From positions 1 through 64,000 of the forward strand of contig MU394120.1 in assembly GCA_022578605.1 (NCBI GenBank): DNA of 64,000 bases. The letters run 5' to 3'. Each line of letters starts with the position of its first letter. Position 1 is the stretch's first letter. Positions 1 to 11,553 of this stretch are shown piece after piece. Source of the DNA: Camillea tinctor (taxonomy: Eukaryota; Ascomycota; Sordariomycetes; Xylariales; Xylariaceae). Under the pieces are notes generated by a model that saw nothing but the letters and a program-made list of their open reading frames with translations, was not told the DNA's origin and did no database searches. The position numbers were made by a program, and so were the translations under genes.

Positions 1-1190
1 TAAAACTTTTTAATTAGTTTTTTAAAAGCTATTATTTAAATAATAATAATAATAATTAAATTTATTTTATTTTTTAATATATATACGTTTATTAGCGTTT
101 ATTTAATTTAAAATTTAATTTTTTTAATTATTATTTTAAAAAATATAATTAAAAAGCTTTTAATAAAAAAGTTTATTATAATAATTAACATTTTAAACAT
201 TATATAAATAATTTATTTTTTTTAAAATATTTATTAAAATAACTTTAAAAATATTTTATATAACTGTTTTTTTATTATTTTTTAATAGTTAATTTTTTAT
301 ATTTAAATTTATTATTTTAATTACTTAGTTTATTTTTATAAGTTAAATATTTTTAATAGCGTTTAAAAAAAGCTTTAATTAGCTTAATAACGCAATTTAA
401 ACTATATATAATAAAAATTAATTAATTAGTTTAACTTAAAATAATTAAATTAAAACGTAAATATTAATTTTAAATATTAAAAGTTTAATAAAAAATACTT
501 TATTTTAAGCAATTAATATTTATATATTAAAAGCATATTTTTTAAAAAAGTTAAAAGTTTATTTTAATTAATTTAACTTAATTTTTTACTTTATTATATT
601 AATATATAAAGTAATTAATATGCTTTAAAGCTTTAAACTAATAATTTTAATTTTAATTTATATATTAATAAAGTAAAGTAACGTTATAAATTAATTATTA
701 AATTATGCGTATATAAAAATGTTAAAATGTTAGCTTAAAGTTTTAATATATTTTTTAATAACTTTTTAATAGTTAATTTAATTATTTTTTTTTAAAAATA
801 AATAAAATTATTTAAAGTTACTATTAACTTAATAATAATTTTTTTATATTTTAAACTTTTATTTAAGTTTAATATATTGCTTATTAATTATATTTTATAA
901 TAAAAATTTTATATTAATAGCGTTTTTAATATTTTATTTAATTATATTTAGCTTTAAAAATAACTTAATGCTTTATAATTTAGTTTTTTTATACTTTTAA
1001 AAATTAATTACTATTAATATTTTTAGCAATATTTTTACTATATATAAATATTAAAATATTATAATTAAATATAATAATATTATAAATAGCATTTAAATAA
1101 AAAGTAATAATTTTTACTTAAACTGCTTTTTTAATATTTTAACGTTATTGCTAAAATTATTAGCGTTATTAATGTTTTTAATATATTTCT
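1..1190. repeat. Extremely AT-rich, RIP-like degenerate repeat block
   Basis: The stretch is almost entirely A and T. The few G and C bases sit mostly in GC, CG or AAC/GTT contexts, and no open frame of useful length is present. This is what heavily RIP-mutated transposon DNA looks like in filamentous ascomycetes, where C-to-T changes remove CpA and enrich TpA. The change to normal composition is abrupt at about 1190. The original element cannot be recognised. An AT-rich subtelomeric or centromere-like segment is an alternative. Confidence 0.8.
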
Positions 1191-1218
1191 TGCGCTGCTA
1201 CTAACAGTAGCAAGCGCA
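1191..1218. repeat. Hairpin at the edge of the AT-rich block
   Basis: A 12-base arm at 1191-1202 (TGCGCTGCTACT) is followed by a 3-base loop and a 13-base complementary arm at 1206-1218, with one bulged base. It lies exactly where the AT-rich block stops, so it may be the terminus of the decayed element. Confidence 0.5.
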
Positions 1219-2229
1219 CGAATGATAAATAGAAGGAAAGGTGATATGCTTCTCTGCAAATGACGGTTGTCCAAATTAATCCAACATCTCCCTCAAGGTC
1301 ATGTGACTTACAACCGTATTTTTACAAAGTCAATACCATCTACCAATTGTAGTTCAGTCTCTTGATAGAGCATGGATGCTCGTTTTTTTTCAGGGGCACT
1401 GGAAGCGTCATAACAGAGATGGAGGTTATGTATTGGAGCACCTTTATACAATCAATTATAGACAAATCACATACTCATCGGACTCTTAAACATATCGCTC
1501 CTCAAAAGATAAACATTACACTGCAACCAAGTCAATAACTATTAGCGTATGTGGTATCAATACTGTCGAATCACTACATAGGGTTGGTTACTTGCGTAGG
1601 TCACCTGGGTTTCTTGATTTTCTTTGAGCAAGAGGTAGTTGGTCGAGGTTTGATTTAGAATATTCACAGTGCAATGTTCGTCGAAAATAGTTTAAGCTAC
1701 TTTCACTATAGCTCTCAAAGAGGAACTAGGTAAATAAGGAAATATCATGATTTCTAAAGATTTCTTCTTTAGATCTTAATAAATCTTAGCTCTACTAAGA
1801 CTACCCCCGACATTTTTTCTTAACTGAAAAATCAGACCGCCATCCTTATAGATTCCTAGCACCTCTTAAATACTAGCCTCGCGTTATAGTGGCTTAATAT
1901 ACAAAATCCGAGTTCGTGAAAAATCACCCTCGTGGTACCCTCATTCTGATACCAAATCCAGCTTAGCAATAAGCTGATAAAAGTGAAGAATCATAAGGGG
2001 GTTTTTGATGTGTACGTAACGGTACTAGAAGTGCTTGAGATTGTATACAGTTCTAGTTTCCCGCACAGCAACAACATCATAAATACCCAAGCTCTCGCTA
2101 AAGCTGGTCGATTCATTCAGGTGTCACGGCTGTATAAGAGCTAATTGCCTAAAAGCAATTGGCTTATGTCTCATCCCAACCAAGGCTATTAGAATGTTAG
2201 CATATGTTAAAAGCCATGATAGAAATAAA
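1219..2229. other. Intergenic, no gene seen
   Basis: Normal base composition with stops in every frame. The only recognisable item is one copy of a short dispersed palindromic motif at 2128-2170. Confidence 0.6.
2128..2170 (-). repeat. Dispersed ~45-bp palindromic motif, copy A
   Basis: Read on the minus strand it contains CAATTGCTTTTAGGC followed by AATTAGCTCTTATA. Related copies lie at 23083-23131, 32000-32047, 33063-33110 and 42358-42395. It is probably a relic of a transposon end. Confidence 0.5.
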
Positions 2230-2554
2230 TCAGAAACATACTGTTTTATGGTTACCCTGGTGACATGATTCGCAAATATAAAACCCATCTACCCAATTTT
2301 GTGTAATATCAAAACATCCACAGCCAGTCACCGTGCATTGGCACGGATAACCATCCTCATCATGTGCTGGAGAATTATCCAACTTGAAGTATTAGCAGGT
2401 ATGTAACGCGATAGCAGAAATATATACTTTATGAACTAGCGATAAAATACTTGCCTTCTAGATCTTCAGAGCGAATTGCGTCCGGCAGGCGAACAAGCCT
2501 TTGAGTGCAACCAGTGCGTACGCAGGGGTTTTCAGCCTCGATTTGACTTTGCAT
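2230..2554 (-). CDS. Possible small Cys-rich protein, two exons with a GC-AG intron
   Basis: The proposed gene is complement(join(2230..2366,2455..2554)), 78 residues, starting at the ATG at 2554 with an in-frame stop just upstream. Exon 1 has a PCVRTGC motif. Exon 2 has closely spaced cysteines (PCQCTVTGCGC) and then YICESCH, a pattern suggesting a small metal-binding domain. The join needs a GCAAGT donor at 2454, a GCTAATAC branch motif and a CCAG acceptor ending at 2367. The two Cys-rich blocks then fall in one frame. No family is recognised. It could instead be chance or a gene remnant, because it lies among repeat relics and has no visible paralogue here. Alternative splicing near 2256 would change the C-terminus. 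Confidence 0.35.
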
Positions 2555-3740
2555 GTTGCAATGCTATCTTGGATTTTGCAAGTAATCTTATTAATGATCG
2601 TATATTTTATTGACTGTCCGATGGAGAATGTTTGGAAGAGGCTATGCTAAAAGAGATATGAAGTTGAGAGTGATTAAGTTTCAAACACTGGTTGGGGGAA
2701 TGTTCACACACACATATATATGTCTTTTTTTTGGAGATCATTTGGCATGTGAATGTTTGATATCTTCAATTTTCTTTGCGACGTGATCGATAAATTTTCT
2801 GTTATTTCATGATGACCGGTGTGAGGAGCTGAAGAGCCAAGCATTTTTGTCTACACAGAAAACAGAATAAAGAAACAGGTCACGCTCTCCGGTGTGGTCA
2901 CCTAGATAGCTTCTTTGCGTGGCAAAAATAACGCTTCCCTCTTCATAGGACTTGCATCGTGATGATCGGCGTAGGCTTATTGGATTAATTCGGTATGAAT
3001 ATGCCTTGTTTTGGTGTGATACTCATTTTCATCCCTAGTTACGTAGTTTATGTCCTCATTATTTTTCTTGTTCCCGTCCGTTCGGCTGAATTCCTACAGG
3101 GGCGCTTACTATAGCAAACATGTTTAATATGGAACCGGAAAGACATTGTAAATGTCCTGTTGCACATGCTAATAATCTATATTGTTTATGATGTTAAAAA
3201 AAAATCTCTGGTGTAAGATAAAACAATTGTGTTCCACCTGTTAAAATAAGTAGTCTATGAGTACCACACTTATGCTATATATACAACACTTTTACTAGTA
3301 GGCCCTTAAGGCCTACATCTTTACACCTAATACATTTTATGGCAACGTACTTAAAATTAACACCACCTGCTGAGGACTTACAAGGCCGTTTCTACCCACC
3401 GGTTTGTTTTAGCCCCATCTATCTTCAAGACATTATGTTGGGTATGATAGATTATATTATAGGAATAAGGAGAGCTTTTCTTTGCATGTGAATCGGTATT
3501 GCATGCGGTTGTAGTCCTAGATTACCTTCATAACAGCATCGTGATGACCTAAATTCTTGCTTGACCCCTCGTGACACATTATCCACTTCAGCAGTCACTT
3601 GATCTGTAACAATACCTCTGTCTCCTTAAAGGTAGTTGACACTCCTAAAGAAGAGATGACTATGTGCTGCTATAATCCACTCCTCTACCCTCGCTATAAG
3701 CACCCCGTAATTTGCGGACCGAATCCACGATAACCGTTAC
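2555..3740. other. Intergenic, no gene seen
   Basis: About 1.2 kb with no open frame of note. There is an imperfect palindrome near 3300-3320 (TAGGCCCTTAAGGCCTA). No promoter element was identified with confidence. Confidence 0.55.
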
Positions 3741-5272
3741 TCAGTAAGAGCCATGATAACTGCCTTCATCGGAACACCTATGAAAGGATAGTGTAAAACC
3801 TTCAATGTAACCATCGTTATGCTGATTTTGCATCATCGTTGTAGCCAAAAAGTTAACCACCCACTCTACCAATGGGGACCAGGGAGTATTGGCAAGTGAA
3901 TCGCTAACGGATTCTGTTAAGGCTTTAGCCCACCCTTTAAGAAACCAAACATCCAACTCTGCGGCGTGGAGTATGACCGAGTAATGTGCCAAGATAGCTA
4001 ACGCTGCGGGGTGTTGCTGACGAATAAAGTCCACGAATTCATTCGAAAGCATTAATGGCCAGAGAAAAACAGCTCTTAGCTCCGAAGTCGTCTTTTCATT
4101 GTTGACCATGGTAACTCGATGCAAGCAATTGCTCAAGGCATAGGCAGCGTCCTTCATACATTGTTTAGTTGGTTCTTCAAGGAGTCCGTTTTCTTCGATT
4201 TGGGCAATGAGTTCAGGAACTCGACATAGCAGGGGTTGACACGGTGTTTCAATTGCTGGGCCGTCAAGGTGCGCATGAAATAATAATTTCAATGGACCGT
4301 TCAGAAGACCGTCGCGATGTGCGTGAAGAATCAACCCCATCCCCTTGGCTAAGGTGAATATGTTCGGCAGGTTATCGACCGGTGAAAAAAGCTCGTTGTA
4401 TTTCTCGTTGCTTGGGTAGACGGCGAAGGCACAAACCATGATGAATATTGAGGTAGCGTAAATAGCGTGGCAATTGCTAGAGGTGATATCTCTGGACAGG
4501 GCTTCTCTCATCCCATCAATTGTACGATTCTGGTGCTGCGAGGCTTGCATAAGGTATAAACGGCGATAATTTGGTCTCAGATACGCCATATGATATCCCG
4601 AAAAGGCTAATATTTGGTGCATAAGAAAAGGATGACTGAGTGCTTCCCTCGGTAGATCATATTGTAATATGCGTTGCACTGCCGGGCAGTGTGACAAAGT
4701 GCTATAAGTCACTGCAGTATAGTGGTGCATAAGTTCAACCTCTGAAGTCCAACTGCTTGCACTTTCGGTTTCACAAGCGGTGAATAACTTCGTAAAGTAG
4801 AGGAACGGGTCTGGTGGAGGTTGGGGTGAGCTTTGGGCCGGACCCCAGGGACTGATGAACACAGAATAAGGAAATGGTTCAGCTATTGTCGTTGAGTAAA
4901 CATTATCCGAGGATTCCCCTGGCGAAGGAGTGGAAAGGCTCTACTACTAATTAGACAGAATATCGTGACTACACTTCTCTTTTCACTTTTGGCTTTACTT
5001 ACCGGGGTGCACACCTGAGTCTGGGCTTTGGATTGGGCCGCGGGGGAATCAGAACTTGCCCCACGAGGCGGCAAGACCTCTAGACTACAGGGTAGAGAGT
5101 GTCTTGCACAGGCCTTACATGGACGGCGCTCGTCACACTATACCAAGAATGCTGAGTCAGGACTGGTATAAAGCCAAAGCCTGGGACCATTTCATTGATT
5201 GCATACCTTGACTCGTCGCTCCTTACAGCGCCTACACCCGTTGCGAGATTTCTTGTAACCTAAACGTTTCAT
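3741..5272 (-). CDS. Zn2Cys6 fungal transcription factor (UPC2/sterol-uptake-control type)
   Basis: The model is complement(join(3741..4940,5003..5137,5207..5272)), 466 residues. Exon 1 encodes a basic start and the first zinc-cluster half (CRRCKERRVK). Exon 2 opens with CDERRPCKAC and ends the cluster at HSLPC. The six cysteines are residues 13, 16, 23, 29, 32 and 39 (C-x2-C-x6-C-x5-C-x2-C-x6-C). The 69-bp intron between Lys22 and Cys23 has GTATGC, a CTGAC branch and TAG. The 62-bp second intron starts GTAAGT. The remaining roughly 400 residues resemble the C-terminal regulatory region of the UPC2/C6 family, including a WPLMLS segment and a Leu/Ala-rich HPAALAILAHYSVIL stretch. It is expected to be a nuclear DNA-binding regulator; its targets cannot be read here. 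A single-ORF reading would miss the DNA-binding domain entirely. Confidence 0.85.
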
Positions 5273-5692
5273 CCCGAATGCGAGGTGTTTTCCCCGAGAA
5301 CCAACCAGACTAGGAATGGAACTCCTAAAAACAGTGGTGACCGTGTGTGGATAGGAGTAGCGTAGTACTCAAGGCGGTACTCAACTTGGTTTTGACTGTT
5401 TATCCTCGATTTGCGTGCTAGATAACTCACAAGCACGTTGCTGAACAGGTAGGTAGTTAAAGATTGGTAAGAATACTGCAGTTATTCACTAGGGGACCGG
5501 TATGGCTTTAGATAATGTTCACTCGCATAGTGTAGCCGCCGGAACTGTGAGTACATAGCTACCAAAGTCGACGTAGTAAAAGGGGCGCAATCGCGGATTC
5601 AGGAGAAGTCGTGCTACATTGAGGTTTAGTCTAACTGGTTAATCTACCAAGCTTTGCACAGCCACGTGGCTCTGCCTCGTATATATGTCACA
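5273..5692. promoter_or_regulatory. Upstream region of the Zn2Cys6 gene, no other gene seen
   Basis: About 420 bp between the regulator's start codon and the inserted transposon. No clear TATA box was found. The insertion therefore lies within about 430 bp of the start codon and could affect expression. Confidence 0.4.
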
Positions 5693-5922
5693 TTGAAACT
5701 CGGTTTGCCTATTGCTACGGTAGGTTGATACTATTGCTACGGTACGCCACACATCTGCCACACACTAAGCCTAAAGACATCTAGTCAGCCTTAGTACACT
5801 GCCACGAGTACATGGGCCTCTTAAATGGAAGTACCTTTTTTATTTTACGGTCGCAAAGTCAATTGCAACTTGTATTAATTTAATTGAATTTAATTGCACA
5901 CATTGCAACTGCAATGCATTTG

Positions 5923-5964
<42 letters not shown>

Positions 5965-6308
5965 GCATTTGCATTTAAAAAGATTTTAACCCATTTTAAC
6001 TACCATTGTAACTATAACTACTTACGGCTGCAACCGCAAAATATCTTTTACCAAAAATAGTACCTTACTTTAAAGTGCACGACCCTTAGTAATCAAGGTA
6101 CCTTTATTATTAAAAGATATCGCGTTACGTTAAGCAATCATACTTTGCAACCGTAAAATAAAAAAGGTACTTCTATTTAGAGGGCATATGTACCTATAGC
6201 AGTGTACCAAGACTAACTAGATGTTTTTAGGCTTAGTATGTGGCGGATGTGTGGCGTACCGTAGCAATAGTATCAACCTACCGTAGCAATAGGCATTCCG
6301 TTGAAACT
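5693..6308. mobile_element. 600-bp non-autonomous TIR element (hAT-like MITE) with 8-bp target duplication
   Basis: Positions 5701-5860 and 6141-6300 are inverted copies of each other over about 160 bp. The outer ends read CGGTTTGCCTATTGCTACGG and CGGAATGCCTATTGCTACGG. Identical 8-bp flanks TTGAAACT lie at 5693-5700 and 6301-6308, as expected for target-site duplication. Each arm repeats CTATTGCTACGG twice. The centre has a run of 37 T (5924-5960) flanked by ATGCATTTGC repeats and no open frame. Mismatches between the arms are mostly C/T and G/A transitions, compatible with mild RIP. An 8-bp duplication fits hAT-type transposases, but the terminal bases are not a known hAT signature, so the superfamily is inferred. 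Confidence 0.85.
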
Positions 6309-6780
6309 ACCTACTACCTAGGTACTCCCAGGTACTAGAGGATATATGGCCCACAGTACTATCTACTTTTGGCAATTGTTTAGATGATCTAACCAATCAG
6401 TTCCAGATCCGATAACGATATGCGGCCAAGAGCCTAGTAAAGTATTAGTGCAATAATTCCATACTATAATGGATTATATAGTGCTCCTCAAACACTATTG
6501 ACACCAACATAACTCTTTGAAGTCGACATTCATTTGAAAACTAGGAAGTACATACATGTAGACCAAGACTCTCCCCACATCTTATACAAATATATGTACA
6601 ACCCCCACGATCTAATCCCCCAGTTTATCAAGTCTATGTTTAATATGTATATTGATACGAAACAAAAGTTATTCTATGACCTAGTTGAAAAGAAAACAAA
6701 AGGAAAGAATCCAATAACTACACCCTACTACTCTAACAGTCTAACTCGAGATCTTGACTATAGACTTATGGCTCCGCTCA
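6309..6780. other. Intergenic, 3' flank of the flippase gene
   Basis: AT-rich, about 470 bp. Short plus-strand open frames starting near 6534 have no recognisable features and overlap the 3' end of the flippase gene, so they are not called. Confidence 0.5.
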
Positions 6781-9700
6781 TCAATAATTGAGGTTGCTCT
6801 GGCTCTCAAGTATGTTTATTACCGCGGGATCCTTCTCTGTCTCTTGCCAGAGGCGAGGCTCCCAAGGCCTAAACCCATCACGTACTCCTTCAATTACTTT
6901 CTCCTCTCTTCTCGAAGTGCACCGCGCCATCACGGCCCTCACCGCGTGGTTCTGCTTGAAGGATTTAAGTCCTGCCTCTATGATTATCAGTATGCCCAAC
7001 ACAACAAGCAGTGTGATCCACCACGCCGGATCTCTCCCAAACCTCGAGATGAACCCATTGTGTATGGCATAAGGGCTCGGCGAAGCTGCGCCCACTACTG
7101 ACGCAATAAGATTGTATACCCATAGAGCAAAAATAGAACCGAGGCAGGCCACTAGAGCAACGATAGTCTTGTGGTGAGTTTCGAAAATCCTGCAGACAAG
7201 TTAGTATGCAAGTTTGGAGCCTTCAAGGTGAAGAAGACGAAGACGTACAGGATCTTGCAGTTAGCCCAAATGATGGCGATTGAGAACACGAGGGTGCCCA
7301 ATGCGTAAATACCATTATCATCAATCGTTTCCGGGGCCACATAGCCAAGCCAGCTGCCAGCAAAGACAGCGATCCCCGCAAAGATAGCGTTGCCCATCCA
7401 TCCTAAAAACGTGCTAAACGTCAGGCCATCCCCGTTCTGCCCGTATACGTATAGCTCGGGTACGGCTAATAACGTTCGTGCTTGGAGGTCCCTGTCCCAC
7501 GTGCCGATGATCACGGTCGCTGCGGCAGTCAATAAACTGACTAACACCAGAGCTGTGCTGTCGTAAAGACTGGTGCCGCTAGCGCCATCCAATCGTTGGT
7601 ATAACGCCGCGGGGATGAAGAAGAACACTTCCGTCCAGAAGGTCGAGAGGACGAAGCGAGTGGTCCGGTAATAGTTCCACCGGCCGTGTACTAACAGCAG
7701 GCGGGATAGGAAGCGGAACTGCGAGATGCTGAAATCGGCCGAGCGAGCAGCCTGCTGGCCCTCGTGCCCGGATATTCCAATGCCCACGTTAGCACTGGTG
7801 ATCATGGCCACGTCGTTGGCGCCGTCACCGATGGCAAGCGTTAGGGCTTTCTTGGGGCCTTTCCATAACCGCGAGAAACCCGAACGAGTATTGGAACCCT
7901 TGCGAATGATACTGACTAGGAGTGCTTTCTGCGACGGCGACGCACGGCAGAAGATAACGGAGTCTACGAGCGGCATCAGACGGCGGAACAACTCGGGGAT
8001 CGATGTATCCGATGACCCCTCGATCTCTGTTAAGGTCTCCCCGTCGATTACGACCGCGATATCACGGTTCTCTTCCGGGTACGATGTACATGTGCGTGCG
8101 CCGTGGGGCTGTACCTGTTCTAGCGTCTTCAAGAGCTGTGACTCGAGATGACCGTTCCTGAAATCTATCACTATTATCGTAGAGTTCGAAGTGCAGATTC
8201 TCGTCGAATGGGCAATGCTTATGGCCGTTTCGCGCTTGTCCCCAGTCAACATCCAAATCTTGATATTCGCCCGGCGCAACTGTTGGATCGTCTCTGGTAC
8301 CCCTTTCTGCAGTTTGTCCTCGATGGCGGCGGCCCCGACGAGATCAAGGGAGTGCTCAATGAGGTCGCTGACTTCCTCGATACGCTCCTGTCGGTCGACG
8401 AGACTCGTCTCTGCTTCGTGATAAAGACGTTTCCACTCCCGATAGTCATCTTCAGAAAGAAACCTGTCTGCATAGACCATGGTTCTTAGACCTTCGGTTG
8501 CGTAATCATCAATATGCGCCGAGCATCGCGTCAAAACTTCTACCGGCTCAAACGTCGCTAGATTCTCGAATGTGCCGCTGTTATCTGATTGAAAGTCGCG
8601 TGACTGCGATGTGCTTGCACCGTAATGAACCGGCTGGAGCTCGTACGCTTCGAATGGACCTCGCTCTTGATGGGACCACGTATCATCCGTCTCGTCCTCA
8701 AAGGTTTCCCGAATTGCAGAGCTCTGTGCATCACTGAAGCCTGTCCGGTATTGGTATTTGCTAGCCGAAACTCCGTGAGTTTGATCCCGGTCATCGAGTG
8801 CTATCCTGAGCCGTGGGAGAATAATACTGTCTGCGCCCTTTGATATAAGCCACAACTGTGCGTCGGGGCATTGTACAATTATGGACATTCTCTTTCGTGA
8901 ACTACTGAAATGGATCACGTCAAGTATCCGATATTCCTGGCTGGAGGGGAAGCCATAGCTGTTTGAGGTTTGCACAGTGATGGTTGACGTTGAGCGTTGT
9001 ATGACCAAAAAGCCCATTTCTTGTGCACCTCGGACTAGGGCAAGCTCATCGGGAGACGACGCTTGGAAGTCTATCTGACCGTCGTCGCCAGCTTCTGGAA
9101 GACAAGTATGACATAGAGCTAGAGCGAGGATATATCGCTTCGCCGCCGCCGCTAACGGAGTATCGGGTTTACGACGAATGTACTCTAATAGGTTGGTGCT
9201 TGTCAGGCCTGAGGTTCCATGATCTGGGCCTGAGTCTTCAGGTTGGACGCTAGATTCGTGCTGATTGGAGGACGGACGTTTCTTCGCATTGCCTAAGTGA
9301 GACCAACTGATTCCCGCGATACTGAGCCTGCGAAGCTTCATGATATTCTCGGTTAGTGTGCCAGTTTTATCCGTGAACACATATTTAATCTGTCCAAGAT
9401 CGTCAATATTGCTGGTTGTGTGGCATTTGGCCGGCGTGTCTGTCTCCTCGTGATATAACCCAAGGTCTCCGGTAATCAAGCTCATCTGACCAATTCTTAT
9501 GGCCTCAAGCCCAACATATAACGAAAGGGGAATGACGTGGTTAAACATAATCACAAATCCGATAAAAATTTGGACAAATGGTACCGTTGCGTTTTCTAGG
9601 TACCAAGATGTGCTTTCAGTGTCTCCTTGCCAAAAAATATAACCAACCGAGCAGGCCACAGCAAGAAATATGACGTATAGCATAAGTATGATAATGATCC

Positions 9701-10691
9701 GGTTAACGAGGTGTTCTATGGAGGCTCGTTTGGGTTTGACCTTCCGATTTGCATTTTTACGGATCTTGCAATCCTCTCCCGTATTGATGACTATGCCAAT
9801 AGCGGTAGTTGTATTGCGGATAACAGAGCCCCGATAGATGATTTCGTTGAGCGTCAGAGGTATCGTGATGCCGTGGGAAACGACGCTTCCATCGAATCGA
9901 TAAAGGTCCGGGTTTGGAATTTCAACAGTGAAGTCGGCCGGGCATATCATCGCGATTGATTCGACAGTGTCACATCGTCCTAATCCCGCAGGTGGGCTTT
10001 TCGTTTTCAGGTTCGTCTCGCCATCAAGATCCATGGTTTCGATGTATGCCACTCCGGCCTCCTCAGTTGCGTGTAGAAGTACAATATCAGCCGGGACATT
10101 TTCGTCCCTAGACAACGCTATCACTTCTCCAACCTTAATGTCCTCCCAAGTTGTTTTGGTCCATTGGTAGCCAGATCCTTCTGGGAACCCGGGTAGGTGA
10201 GCCTCGGCCACAAGTGCATGGCCCCCAGATTTGGACCCATCGTGCTGCAACTTTCCAGTAGAGATACTAGGCTCTCTGAGAACGGTTACTGACTGAGCAT
10301 TTTCAACTCGATCTAGCTGATATCTCTTCCAGTCATCAACACCTTCCTTGGCTATGGTTAGGGAAAGAAAGATCAGGAGTGGTATTAAAGTGGTGAATTT
10401 TCCGGTTGTGCTTAGGCCCGGGATAGCTTGTAAGATAGCAACTATCAAAAAGTAGAAGTTCGCCAGTCGAGAGAACTGGTAGAACAGCTGCTTGGGTAAA
10501 AAGTTCCAAACTGTGTATCGAGACGTCCGAACAGCATTAGATATATAAGGACGCCCGGTATTTTCGTCTATTGAGTCTGGTTTTCCGTCTAATCTTAGTG
10601 AAAATCTGCGATGTTGCTGCATAGGAGATGCAAGGACTGATCGTCGAGAAAGAAAAGGGAGCCAATTCGAATGCTGATTTCTTCGTTCCAT
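6781..10691 (-). CDS. DNF3: P4-type ATPase, phospholipid flippase (Dnf3-like)
   Basis: The model is complement(join(6781..7189,7249..10691)), 1283 residues. The 59-bp intron has GTACGT, TACTAAC and CAG, and restores the C-terminal segment IFETHHKTIVALVACLGS. Visible signatures in order: an N-terminal SRYTVWNFLPKQLF block (about 57-70), the first membrane pair with IPGLSTTGK (90-98), the actuator motif DGET (223-226), membrane segments around NHVIPLSLYV (384-393), the phosphorylation motif DKTGTLT with Asp441, KGAD in the nucleotide-binding domain, MLTGDKRETAI and GDGANDVAMI, then the remaining membrane segments. The family moves phospholipids from the outer to the inner leaflet of Golgi, endosome or plasma membranes and needs a CDC50-family partner. 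A CDC50 gene starts 862 bp away in the opposite direction. The Dnf3 assignment rests on the N-terminal block; orthology is not proven. Confidence 0.93.
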
Positions 10692-11553
10692 CTTCTAGAG
10701 CTCAGGAGGGAAAAAAGACTCAGTCGTTTACGCAATAAATCCAATATTTCTGGCTTCTTGTTCTTGTGTTTATAATACTCTGAATGCATAGCCTAAATTG
10801 CTCTCGACATAATGAGCATAGCCCAAAGAAACTCAGTGCAATACATAGTTCTGCCTCCTCATTCTGAGTGAAACATTGGTATTTGGCCAAGCTAACCCCT
10901 AGTTGGGAATGCTCAATACCTACGTGACGTATCAGGCCACTATACACGAAGAACTGCGCCGAGATGTAGTTATACTGATAGGCACAGTTCAATGCACGAC
11001 ATAGAATAGTCCTAGGGGCACGATAACGAGAACGAGAACGAGAACGTGCATATGCAGATACGGTGCTTAGTTCCTTGGCGCAAGATCATATAGGTAAGTG
11101 GGACCTTGAAGATCGCCAATCACGTCGGAGATAATAAGTTCTGACTGGGGGAGCCCCTGTTGCTGTGCCATATTACGATTCTATAGAGAGATATCGAGAC
11201 AGACATCAATGCAGTGACGGTAGTTACCCGCTCCCAGTGCCGGCACTAAAGCAGGCCTAGATCTGCATTGATGATAATTCATAGGGCGGTTTTCATAGCC
11301 CCCGCAATAAGTATATAGCTAGACATTGTATTCAGCGTAGTCGTTGTGGCTTAGAGTTTCAACGAGTGATCGACAGGCCTTCGTGGTTGGATATGCCGAT
11401 TATACCGACGAGTGTTAGTCTTATATTTTCTTACTCGTCTTCCATGTGTATCAGGCAATGGTTTAGTCATTTATGGCATGCCGGCTCTGAAGGTGTTGCT
11501 ACCAGTTTCCAGAATAACTTTGATTTAATTTATGTGTTCAAACTTGTTGCAGT
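10692..11553. promoter_or_regulatory. Shared bidirectional promoter region, flippase and CDC50
   Basis: 862 bp between the two divergent start codons. A tandem GAGAAC hexamer run lies at about 11025-11046. No other gene is visible. Coordinated expression of the two subunits is an inference from the arrangement. Confidence 0.5.

Noticed and set aside
5605..5700. tRNA-like stretch (AGTCTAACTGGTTAATCT)
   Set aside because: It resembles a D-arm only. No acceptor stem pairing and no TΨC GTTCRAATC motif follow.
6534..7101. Plus-strand frames overlapping the flippase 3' end
   Set aside because: They overlap the well-supported C-terminal exon on the minus strand and have no domain features.
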